Origin: an uncultured Collinsella sp.
GTDB taxonomy: Bacteria; Actinomycetota; Coriobacteriia; Coriobacteriales; Coriobacteriaceae
Assembly: GCA_959596495.1 (NCBI GenBank)
Contig: CAUFXK010000056.1
Coordinates: 1-12,383 of the forward strand
Length of the DNA: 12,383 bases
Direction of reading: 5' to 3'
Shown here in pieces: positions 6,405 through 12,383 of the stretch. Each line of letters starts with the position of its first letter. Positions within the stretch are counted from its first letter, which is position 1. The notes under the pieces are model-generated. The model saw only the letters and a program-made list of their open reading frames with translations. It searched no databases and was not told the origin of the DNA. The position numbers and the translations under genes were made by a program.

Positions 6405-8855
6405 CTAGATAAGCCCAAAGTGTTCGAGCGCGGTGACGACGCCGTCGTGGTCGATGCTGTCGGTGACATAGTCGGCCTTTTCCTTGAGGAAGTCCGGCGC
6501 GTTGCCCATGGCGATGCCAACGTCGACGGCGTTCATCAGCGAGACGTCATTGCTGGCGTCGCCGATGCCGTATACGGTTCCGTGGTGGGGATCGAGGGCG
6601 TCGAGTACGGACTGGATACCCTCGCGCTTGGTGCATTCGCGAGGCGAAATCTCGGTCACTTCGAGCTCGAGCTCGTTAAAGCAGAGCAGCGGCTCAAACG
6701 CTTGATCCTGAGCGATGCGGTTGGCAAGCGACGTGGACATTAAGATCTTGTAGGCGCTGTAATGTTGCAGCTGCGTAATTGCATCGCCCACGGTGCGGGC
6801 GTATCCCGGGGCGTCGGGCGCATCGGCACTCATGCGAACGACGCCATTGAGTCCCTCAAAACGAATCACTTCGTCCGATTGCTCAAGAATGGGAGCAAGG
6901 CGCTGCAGCATGCCGGGCGTCATCGCCAAATCGCGAATCACGTGTCCCTCAAGTTCGACATAGCCACCCGCGAGGCAGACGATGCCGGTCCAGGGCAGCT
7001 CGAGCAGCTTTGGATGGATGCAGCTCAGCGTGCGCCCTGTGCAGATAAACGCCATATTGCCCTTGGCGACAAAATCACGGATGGCTTGCGAGACCGCTTC
7101 ATTGGGATAGGGGGAGAGGTCTCGCTCGCTCTCGGGAAGCTCTTGTGCCACTCGAGGGTCTTGCCAGGCGAGTGTTCCGTCGATATCGAAGAAGCAGATA
7201 TCGCCGCGCTTATGGGCTGCGCTGGCGGCAGGGGAGGCCGAGGTGGTGGGCACAAATCCCGGCTCGAGGCCCATGATCTGGTCAAAATGCTCTTTAACGC
7301 GGGGAACGGAGATGCCAATAATCACCTGGGCGGTCTTGCCCGTAATGATGAGGCCCTTGGCGCCCGCCGCGACGAAGGCTGCGTTGTCTGCGACAACGGA
7401 AGGTTCTGCGACCTCAACGCGCAGACGCGTGGCGCAATTGGTCGCTCCTACAATATTGCTAACGCCACCCAAGAGCGCAACGACTTGCTCAGCAAGCAGA
7501 TGATCTTGGGATGATTGGTTGTCGGTGCCGTTTTGGGCCGCGCCTTCTTTGGCAGAGCTTTTTCCCGTCAGACGTGCGAGCGCCGCATCGCTGGCGATAT
7601 GATCCTCGCGGCCTGGGGTTTTTAGGTCGAAAGCCAGAATGAGGCCCCGGAAGACCAGAAAAAAGACAGCGCTAAACATCAGACCGATACCGAGCGCCAA
7701 AAGGTAGGAGCCGGCATGCATTCGCATGAGTGGGATGAAGTTGAAGGCCGTCACTTCCATGAGACCGCCCGAGAAGATGCCGACGATGCCAAAGAAGTTC
7801 ATGGTCATGGCAAGGCAGGAGGACAGGACGGCGTAGAGCAAAAAGAGTCCGGGATAGGTGAACATAAAGAGAAACTCGAGCGGCTCGGTGACGCCGCAGA
7901 CCACCGAGGCGACGATGGCGGGCAAAAGGATGACCTTAAGGCCGGCGCGGCGTTCGGGTTTGGCGGTGAAATAGAATGCTGCCGCGATGGCGGGAAGGCC
8001 AAAGAGCTTGCCCCAGCCGGTGGCGGTAAAACCTGCCCAGGGCGCAAGTTCATTTAAAGGGCGCGTGCTATGGGAGAGAATGGGGAGCAGGTTGGTCCAC
8101 GTGGCGTAAATACCGTCGTGAATGACCAGATTGTCGTAATAGATGGGCATATAGAGCAGATGGTGCAGCCCCATGGGCTCGAGCGCTCGCTCCAAAAACA
8201 CAAAGATGCCCACGCCGAAGGGGCCGACGCCCGCAAGTGCGTGGCGCAGCGTTTCGGTCACAGCGTATGCGAAAGGCACGATGGCGGCCGAGATGGCGGC
8301 AAGGGCAAACACGGCAAAAAAGCTGATGAGGTAGACCAGCGAGGAACCCGAGAAGGTGCCGAGCCAATCGGGAACCTTGGCATCGTAGAAGCGGTCATGG
8401 ATCGCGACGACGGTTGCCGACACCGCCAGCGGGCCGATAATGCCGGTGTCGAGCGTCTTGATGCCGTCGATGACGGTGATGCCGCTAGCGGAGGTCAAAA
8501 ACGACGGGTACTTAAGCCCAAGGTTGTCTCCGCTCAGCTTAATGATCTCGCTTAAAAAGAAACAGTAGGCAAAATAGGCTACGAGCGCCTCGAGGCAGCA
8601 GCGTGCCGGTTGCTTTTGGGCAAGGCCGATAGGCAGCGCTACGGCAAAAAGGAGTGGAAGGCGCTTAAAGACCGTCCACGAGCCGCGCTGAATGATAGTC
8701 CAGAAAACGTACCAGGGGGTTCCGTATACGGCGAGGTCGCCGACGATATCCACGGTCGTTGCGAGGGCGGAGATGCCGACCATGAGGCCTGATATAGAAA
8801 ACAGCATGGCGGGCGCGAACATGGCTCCGCCAAAACGTTGGATTTTCTGCAGCAT
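6405..8855 (-). CDS. Alpha-glucoside-type PTS enzyme IICB fused to a C-terminal HAD (Cof-type) phosphatase
   Basis: The product has 816 aa. I take ATG 8855 as the start because GGAAGG (8862-8867) lies six bases upstream; a longer frame from TTG 8891 lacks such a site. Residues 1-410 are the EIIC membrane channel of the glucose superfamily. MLQKIQRFGGAMF and GLHH (229-232) resemble the alpha-glucoside/maltose branch (GlvC/AglA), and GVTEPLEF carries the conserved Glu324. A Ser/Gln/Ala-rich linker leads to EIIB (about 455-530), with the phosphorylated Cys474 in NCATRLRV. A second linker leads to a HAD domain (551-816): Asp557 and Asp559 in DIDGTL, Thr606 in ICTGRT, Lys743 in the Lys-bearing motif, and Asp766/Asp770 in GDASND. 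The HAD domain sits where related IICBA proteins carry EIIA, so EIIA must come from elsewhere. The protein should import and phosphorylate a sugar, and the HAD part may hydrolyse a phosphosugar. It is divergent from gntR. Confidence 0.9.
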   Translation of the reverse strand: MLQKIQRFGGAMFAPAMLFSISGLMVGISALATTVDIVGDLAVYGTPWYVFWTIIQRGSWTVFKRLPLLFAVALPIGLAQKQPARCCLEALVAYFAYCFFLSEIIKLSGDNLGLKYPSFLTSASGITVIDGIKTLDTGIIGPLAVSATVVAIHDRFYDAKVPDWLGTFSGSSLVYLISFFAVFALAAISAAIVPFAYAVTETLRHALAGVGPFGVGIFVFLERALEPMGLHHLLYMPIYYDNLVIHDGIYATWTNLLPILSHSTRPLNELAPWAGFTATGWGKLFGLPAIAAAFYFTAKPERRAGLKVILLPAIVASVVCGVTEPLEFLFMFTYPGLFLLYAVLSSCLAMTMNFFGIVGIFSGGLMEVTAFNFIPLMRMHAGSYLLALGIGLMFSAVFFLVFRGLILAFDLKTPGREDHIASDAALARLTGKSSAKEGAAQNGTDNQSSQDHLLAEQVVALLGGVSNIVGATNCATRLRVEVAEPSVVADNAAFVAAGAKGLIITGKTAQVIIGISVPRVKEHFDQIMGLEPGFVPTTSASPAASAAHKRGDICFFDIDGTLAWQDPRVAQELPESERDLSPYPNEAVSQAIRDFVAKGNMAFICTGRTLSCIHPKLLELPWTGIVCLAGGYVELEGHVIRDLAMTPGMLQRLAPILEQSDEVIRFEGLNGVVRMSADAPDAPGYARTVGDAITQLQHYSAYKILMSTSLANRIAQDQAFEPLLCFNELELEVTEISPRECTKREGIQSVLDALDPHHGTVYGIGDASNDVSLMNAVDVGIAMGNAPDFLKEKADYVTDSIDHDGVVTALEHFGLI

Positions 8856-8895
8856 AATATGCCTTCCGGATGCAACATGCTGTGCGAGCAAGAAC

Positions 8896-8905
8896 GTTTA
8901 AACAA
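8896..8905. promoter_or_regulatory. Candidate GntR operator 1 (PTS side)
   Basis: GTTTAAACAA contains the palindrome GTTTAAAC, which fits the GTnTAnAC consensus reported for HutC-type GntR regulators. On the minus strand it lies just downstream of a possible -10 (TACAAT, 8913-8918), so binding would block the PTS-HAD promoter. A good -35 was not found. Confidence 0.5.
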
Positions 8906-8978
8906 TGAACTCATTGTAGAGGACTGGCTGCTTGCCGCATTGACGGTTTTGATTCGGTCCGATTTGGGTTTCGGGGGA

Positions 8979-8990
8979 ACCGTCGACGGT
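8979..8990. promoter_or_regulatory. 12-bp perfect palindrome in the divergent PTS/gntR gap
   Basis: ACCGTCGACGGT is identical to its own reverse complement and sits near the middle of the 224-bp gap between the two start codons. It is unlike the GTTTAAAC sites, so it might bind a different regulator. A related imperfect palindrome, ACCGATAATCGGT, is at 9007-9019 and overlaps operator 2. Confidence 0.35.
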
Positions 8991-9017
8991 AAATAATCCG
9001 TGCTTTACCGATAATCG

Positions 9018-9027
9018 GTTTAAACAA
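9018..9027. promoter_or_regulatory. Candidate GntR operator 2 (gntR side)
   Basis: This is an identical copy of GTTTAAACAA, 122 bp from operator 1. It overlaps the place where a -35 element for gntR would lie if TATCGT (9041-9046) is the -10. That position suits autorepression. Confidence 0.5.
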
Positions 9028-9079
9028 CTTTAAGAAATGCTATCGTGCCTAGCCATACATATTCATTAGAGGTGAAATC

Positions 9080-9799
9080 ATGCCAAAAGCGATTTACGAA
9101 GGAATCTACCGCGAGATCCGTTCGCGCATCATCAACGGGACCTATGCGTTTCAGGAGATGCTGCCAACCGAAGCCGAGCTGACCGCGGAGTTTGGCTGCA
9201 CGCGCAATACCGTTCGACGCGCCTTGAGCATGCTGGCCGACCAGATGTTTGTGCAGCCTATACACGGTAAGGGCGTGCGCGTTATTTGGCTTAAGGGCGA
9301 AACCGACATGCTGGGCGCACTCGAAGAGGTTGAGTCGTTTGGCGAGTTCGCAAAACGCAACAATGCCGTCGCATCGACCGAGGTCAAGTCTTTTGAACAT
9401 TTGATTTGCACTGAGCAACTCTCACGTCGCCTGGGCTTTAAGGTGGGCGAGGAGCTGATTCGCGTAGTGCGTGTCCGAAGCCTCAACGGCAGCGCGCGCC
9501 AAGTGGACCATGGCTACTTTTTGGCGTCGATCGCCAAGGGCCTGACCCCCGAGATCGCGGCGGATTCTATCTACGGCTATCTGGAGCACAAGCGCGGCGT
9601 CAAAGTGATGGCGAGCCGTCGTACGGTGAGTGTCGAGCTCGCCAACGATGAGGACTGCAGCTACTTGGACCTTGGCAAGTACAACTGTGTCGCCGTCATG
9701 GAGAGCCAGTCGTACACCTCGGACGGCATCTTGTTCGAGGTCACGCATGCCCGCACACACCCCGAGATCTTCCATTACCGCGTCAATTCCAAGCGATAG
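9080..9799 (+). CDS. GntR-family transcriptional repressor, HutC/UTRA subfamily (TreR-like)
   Basis: The 239-aa length is normal for the subfamily. ATG 9080 follows AGAGGTG (9068-9074) with a five-base gap. Residues 1-70 form the GntR winged helix: IYREIRSRIINGTYAFQEMLPTE begins the domain, and the recognition helix lies around CTRNTVRRALSMLADQ. Residues about 90-235 look like a UTRA effector domain, ending with EVTHARTHPEIFHYRVNSKR, which is typical of sugar-phosphate-responsive members such as TreR. The gene is divergent from the PTS-HAD gene and 306 bp ahead of an ABC sugar importer, and candidate operators occur before both. I infer that it represses them until an inducer, perhaps the phosphosugar made by the PTS, is bound. 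The effector cannot be named from sequence. Confidence 0.92.
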   Translation: MPKAIYEGIYREIRSRIINGTYAFQEMLPTEAELTAEFGCTRNTVRRALSMLADQMFVQPIHGKGVRVIWLKGETDMLGALEEVESFGEFAKRNNAVASTEVKSFEHLICTEQLSRRLGFKVGEELIRVVRVRSLNGSARQVDHGYFLASIAKGLTPEIAADSIYGYLEHKRGVKVMASRRTVSVELANDEDCSYLDLGKYNCVAVMESQSYTSDGILFEVTHARTHPEIFHYRVNSKR

Positions 9800-9840
9800 C
9801 CGGCTAGCTCGCAGCCTGACGAGACTCATGCCCTCAAAGC

Positions 9841-9889
9841 GAAAACGCCCGGTCAAACCGACGATGCATCGGCTTGATCGGGCGTTTTC
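9841..9889 (+). terminator. Terminator of gntR
   Basis: A 21-bp stem (9841-9861 with 9869-9889) starts GAAAACGCCCG and ends CGGGCGTTTTC. It contains two G-U type pairs and closes on a seven-base loop. The T-rich end of the stem is followed by TCTCT. The A-rich base of the left arm gives some activity on the other strand too. It separates gntR from the ABC operon, so that operon should have its own promoter. Confidence 0.88.
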
Positions 9890-9910
9890 TCTGCATTCGA
9901 TAACAAATAA

Positions 9911-9922
9911 TTGTTTATACAA
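9911..9922. promoter_or_regulatory. Candidate GntR operator 3 (ABC operon)
   Basis: TTGTTTATACAA contains GTTTATAC, an exact fit to GTnTAnAC, and resembles TreR-type sites. The adjacent ACTTGTCAAGT (9924-9934) is an 11-bp palindrome with one central base and could be a second protein site. Confidence 0.45.
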
Positions 9923-9985
9923 AACTTGTCAAGTATCAAGTCGAAATTACCGTTCACCGAAGTTTTTCTACCGCTCTAGTAATAC

Positions 9986-9997
9986 TTGTTCAAACAA
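9986..9997. promoter_or_regulatory. Candidate GntR operator 4 (ABC operon)
   Basis: TTGTTCAAACAA has perfect TTGTT/AACAA arms and differs from the GTnTAnAC core at one position. TTGTACAA (10014-10021), with the same TTGT/ACAA half-sites, lies just downstream. The ABC promoter is probably in this stretch, but I found no well-spaced -35/-10 pair. Confidence 0.45.
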
Positions 9998-10063
9998 CTA
10001 GCCAAATAGCGTATTGTACAAGTCAGCAAAAGGGGCAAAGTCCCCGAGCCAATCTCCGAAGGC

Positions 10064-10082
10064 GGCGGCAAAGGGTGCCGCC
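10064..10082 (+). promoter_or_regulatory. Leader hairpin directly upstream of the binding-protein ribosome site
   Basis: GGCGGCA (10064-10070) pairs with TGCCGCC (10076-10082) around AAGGG. It ends eight bases before the Shine-Dalgarno sequence AAAGGGTGG (10091-10099). A smaller GGGG/CCCC hairpin (10032-10045) lies upstream. The leader could stabilise the mRNA or tune initiation. I do not recognise a riboswitch. Confidence 0.45.
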
Positions 10083-10105
10083 ACGGTGTGAAAGGGTGGA
10101 TTGTA

Positions 10106-11422
10106 ATGAAGAACGAAATGAGCAGAAGGCAGTTCCTGGGCTTTGCTGGTTCCGCGGCTGCGGTTCTTGGTCTGGGCCTCGTGGGCTGCGGTGGTTCTGC
10201 CGGCTCTGGCTCCTCTGCTTCTGGTGACGCTGCCGAGGTCTACTTCCTCCAGTTCAAGCCCGAGGTCGACAAGGAGTGGAAGGAGATCGCCAAGGCGTAC
10301 AAGAAGGAGAAGGGCGTCGAGGTCAAGATCGTGACCGCCGCCTCCAACACCTACGAGGAGAAGCTCAAGTCCGAGATGTCCAAGAGCTCCGCTCCGACGC
10401 TGTTCCAGGTCAACGGCCCCACCGGCCTTAAGAACTGGAAGGACTACTGCGCCGATCTTTCCGACACCAAGCTCCGCGGCGAGCTCATCGACGACTCCCT
10501 GGCGCTGCAGTCCGACGGCAAGGATCTGGGTATCGACTGGGTTCAGGAGAGCTACGGCATCATTTACAACAAGGAGCTCCTCGAGAAGGCCGGCTACAAG
10601 GCCGAGGACATCAACTCCTTCGACAAGCTGAAGGCTTGCGCCGATGACATCCAGGCCCGCAAGGACGAGCTCGGCGTTGACGGTGCCTTCACTTCCGCCG
10701 GTATGGATGACTCCTCCAGCTGGCGCTACACCACGCACCTCGCCAACCTCCCGCTCTACTACGAGTTCGAGAAGGAGCACAATCAGGAGGACGACGAGAT
10801 CAAGGGCGAGTATCTCGACAACTTTAAGCAGATCTTCGACCTGTACATCACCGACTCCACCTGCGATCCTTCGCAGCTCGCCTCCAAGACCGGTGACGAC
10901 GCCACCAACGAGTTCGCAACCGGTAAGGCCGTTTTCTACCAGAACGGCTCTTGGGCCTACGCCGACCTCACCAAGGCCGGTATGACCGACGACCAGCTCG
11001 GCATGCTGCCGATCTACATCGGCGTCGACGGCGAGGAGAACCAGGGCCTGTGCTCCGGCGGCGAGAACTACTGGTGCGTCAGCTCCCAGGCTTCCGAGGA
11101 TGCCCAGAAGGCCACCGAGGACTTCATGTATTGGTGCGTCACTTCTGACACCGCCACCAGCATCATCGCTGACAAGATGGGTCTGACCGCCCCGTTCAAG
11201 AGCGCTAAGGAGACCACCAACGTCTTCTCTCAGCAGGCCGTTGCTATGGCCAAGGACGGCAAGAAGACCGTCGCTTGGGACTTCGTTTACATCCCCTCCG
11301 AGGAGTGGAAGAAGAACCTCAAGCAGGCTCTCATCGCTTATGCTGCCGACAACACCAAGTGGGACGGCGTCAAGAACGCCTTCGTCGATGGCTGGAAGAC
11401 CGAGAAGGCTGCTTCCGAGTAA
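10106..11422 (+). CDS. ABC sugar transporter substrate-binding lipoprotein (family 1), Tat-type signal
   Basis: The product has 438 aa. ATG 10106 is chosen because AAAGGGTGG (10091-10099) lies just upstream; the in-frame GTG at 10088 would place that ribosome site inside the gene. The N-terminus MSRRQFLG has twin arginines at 7-8 and a hydrophobic stretch. The lipobox LVGC follows, with Cys28 as the lipid anchor and a Gly/Ser linker after it. This points to Tat export and lipid attachment outside the membrane. The mature part has the usual layout of extracellular solute-binding family 1 proteins, including GIIYNKELLEKAGY at about residues 151-164 and a conserved region around NEFATGKAVFYQNGSW. 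Such proteins deliver oligosaccharides to MalFG-type permeases, encoded next. Strong C/G-ending codon bias suggests high expression. The sugar cannot be identified. Confidence 0.93.
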   Translation: MKNEMSRRQFLGFAGSAAAVLGLGLVGCGGSAGSGSSASGDAAEVYFLQFKPEVDKEWKEIAKAYKKEKGVEVKIVTAASNTYEEKLKSEMSKSSAPTLFQVNGPTGLKNWKDYCADLSDTKLRGELIDDSLALQSDGKDLGIDWVQESYGIIYNKELLEKAGYKAEDINSFDKLKACADDIQARKDELGVDGAFTSAGMDDSSSWRYTTHLANLPLYYEFEKEHNQEDDEIKGEYLDNFKQIFDLYITDSTCDPSQLASKTGDDATNEFATGKAVFYQNGSWAYADLTKAGMTDDQLGMLPIYIGVDGEENQGLCSGGENYWCVSSQASEDAQKATEDFMYWCVTSDTATSIIADKMGLTAPFKSAKETTNVFSQQAVAMAKDGKKTVAWDFVYIPSEEWKKNLKQALIAYAADNTKWDGVKNAFVDGWKTEKAASE

Positions 11423-11453
11423 GCAGTTGCTGCCCAAGCTATCTGATTAGCGA

Positions 11454-11489
11454 CAGGGGGCGGGCAGACGTAGGTTTGCCCGCCCCCTG
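11454..11489 (+). promoter_or_regulatory. Strong intercistronic hairpin between binding protein and permease
   Basis: CAGGGGGCGGGCA (11454-11466) pairs perfectly over 13 bp with TGCCCGCCCCCTG (11477-11489), leaving a 10-base loop. No T-run follows and the permease Shine-Dalgarno sequence begins seven bases later, so it is not a simple terminator. In the E. coli malE-malF case, a hairpin in this position protects the upstream mRNA and lets the binding protein be made in excess. The same role is inferred here. Confidence 0.8.
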
Positions 11490-11509
11490 CATATTGAAAG
11501 GACCCTTCT

Positions 11510-12364
11510 ATGGGCAAAGCACTCAAGCGCTGGTGGCCGCTCTTTATGCTGCCCACGTGCCTGGCGTTTATGATCGGGTTCGTGATTCCCTTTATCCAGG
11601 GTTTCTATCTCTCGTTCTGCCAGTTTATTACCATCAATAACGCGCACTTTGTCGGTATCGAGAACTACGTGCGCGCGCTGTCCGATCCGCAGTTCTCCAC
11701 GTCGTTCTTCTTTACCGTGGCGTTTGCCTTCCTGTCGACGGTGCTCATCAACGTGATCGCGCTGGCCATTGCGCAGGCGCTCACCCGCAAGGCGCTCAAG
11801 GGCACCAACATCTTCCGTACGATTTTCTTTATGCCTAACCTGATTGGCGGCATTGTACTGGGTTACATTTGGCAGATTCTGATCAACTGCCTGCTCTCCA
11901 ACGTGGGTGCCCAGCTTATCGCCCTCAACTCCGCCGCTGGCTTCTGGGGCCTTATCATCCTGACCCTGTGGCAACAGGTCGGCTACATGATGATCATCTA
12001 CATCGCCGGTCTGCAGTCCATTCCGTCTGACTACATCGAGGCCGCCAAGGTCGATGGCGCTACGGCATGGCAGACGTTTTGGAAGGTTAAGATCCCCAAC
12101 CTGATGCCGACCATCACCATCTGCCTGTTCCTGTCCATCACCAACGGCTTTAAGCTGTTCGACCAGAACCTCGCCCTTACCGGTGGCGCCCCGGCGCACT
12201 CCACCGAGATGCTCGCCCTGAACATCTACAACACGTTCTATTCGCGTGCTGGCATCGCATGGCAGGGCATCGGTCAGGCCAAGGCAGTTATCTTCTGCAT
12301 CCTGGTTGTCGCTATTTCTATGATCCAGCTTAAGGCCACGAGGTCCAAGGAGGTGCAGCAGTAA
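11510..12364 (+). CDS. ABC sugar transporter permease, MalF type
   Basis: This is an integral membrane subunit of a sugar importer, 284 aa. ATG 11510 follows GAAAGGA (11496-11502) with a seven-base gap. About six hydrophobic segments are visible, at roughly residues 10-35, 65-90, 105-130, 144-168, 200-216 and 257-273. The cytoplasmic EAA loop, which docks the ATPase, is at 177-197: EAAKVDGATAWQTFWKVKIP, with the conserved Glu-Ala-Ala and Gly in place. The protein lacks the extra N-terminal helices of E. coli MalF and matches the common shorter oligosaccharide permeases. The stop overlaps the next start (TAATG), showing tight translational coupling with the second permease. No ATPase gene is in view; it may lie further on or be a shared MsmK-type protein. 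Confidence 0.95.
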   Translation: MGKALKRWWPLFMLPTCLAFMIGFVIPFIQGFYLSFCQFITINNAHFVGIENYVRALSDPQFSTSFFFTVAFAFLSTVLINVIALAIAQALTRKALKGTNIFRTIFFMPNLIGGIVLGYIWQILINCLLSNVGAQLIALNSAAGFWGLIILTLWQQVGYMMIIYIAGLQSIPSDYIEAAKVDGATAWQTFWKVKIPNLMPTITICLFLSITNGFKLFDQNLALTGGAPAHSTEMLALNIYNTFYSRAGIAWQGIGQAKAVIFCILVVAISMIQLKATRSKEVQQ

Positions 12365-12383
12365 TGAAACGCGATAAGGCTAT
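12364..12383 (+). CDS. Start of the second ABC permease (MalG type expected), truncated by window end
   Basis: ATG 12364 overlaps the preceding TAA stop by one base. AAGGAGGT (12347-12354), close to a perfect Shine-Dalgarno sequence, lies nine bases upstream inside the MalF-type gene. Only MKRDKA is visible. The MalG assignment rests on operon position alone. Confidence 0.7.

Noticed and set aside
8856..8891. Longer PTS-HAD start at TTG 8891
   Set aside because: The extra 12 residues are not PTS-like, and GGAAGG would fall inside the gene. ATG 8855 begins right at the conserved family start.
10088..10105. Longer binding-protein start at GTG 10088
   Set aside because: It would put the Shine-Dalgarno sequence inside the coding region and add six residues before a complete Tat signal.
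9998..11437. 479-codon minus-strand reading frame opposite the binding-protein gene
   Set aside because: It is a shadow produced by C/G-ending codons of the plus-strand gene. It is a Leu/Val/Gly-rich string without domains, and the plus-strand protein has clear family motifs.

Overview
The window looks like chromosomal DNA from a GC-rich gut actinobacterium of the class Coriobacteriia, most likely Collinsella. This is an inference from the roughly 60% GC, the actinobacterial gene types and the general look of the proteins; no marker gene settles it. Most of the window is ordinary metabolism. One gap of about 740 bp is unusually dense in inverted repeats.

Layout. (1) 1-987 holds the C-terminal part of a CstA-type transporter, followed by a strong terminator. 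(2) 1172-3364 encodes a 730-residue protein with a helix-turn-helix-like N-terminus, about 310 residues of low-complexity charged sequence, and a TOPRIM-like C-terminal domain resembling that of the Wadjet protein JetD. None of the Wadjet partners jetA, jetB or jetC is beside it. (3) 3365-4105 has no convincing gene. It holds a perfect 32-bp inverted repeat around a second hairpin, a 10-bp inverted repeat, an AT-rich MITE-like element of about 230 bp, and a REP-like palindrome. (4) A minus-strand block runs from 8855 down to 4060: an alpha-glucoside-type PTS IICB permease fused to a HAD phosphatase, a polyprenyl diphosphate synthase, a cytosolic peptidoglycan-binding protein, tRNA-Gln(UUG) and a terminator. 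(5) 9080-12383 runs on the plus strand: a GntR/UTRA repressor with its own terminator, then an ABC sugar importer (Tat-type lipoprotein binding protein, a strong intercistronic hairpin, a MalF-type permease, and the first codons of a second permease).

How the parts may work together. The PTS-HAD gene and the gntR gene are divergent. Their shared 224-bp gap carries two copies of GTTTAAACAA. Related sites (TTGTTTATACAA and TTGTTCAAACAA) lie upstream of the ABC operon. All resemble the GTnTAnAC operator described for HutC-type GntR regulators. I infer one sugar regulon in which a single repressor controls both a PTS and an ABC route. The substrate, perhaps an alpha-glucoside such as maltose or trehalose, cannot be fixed from sequence.

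The most interesting items are the PTS-HAD fusion (sugar phosphorylation and probable sugar-phosphate hydrolysis in one polypeptide), the orphan JetD-like TOPRIM protein, and the repeat cluster at 3375-3934.
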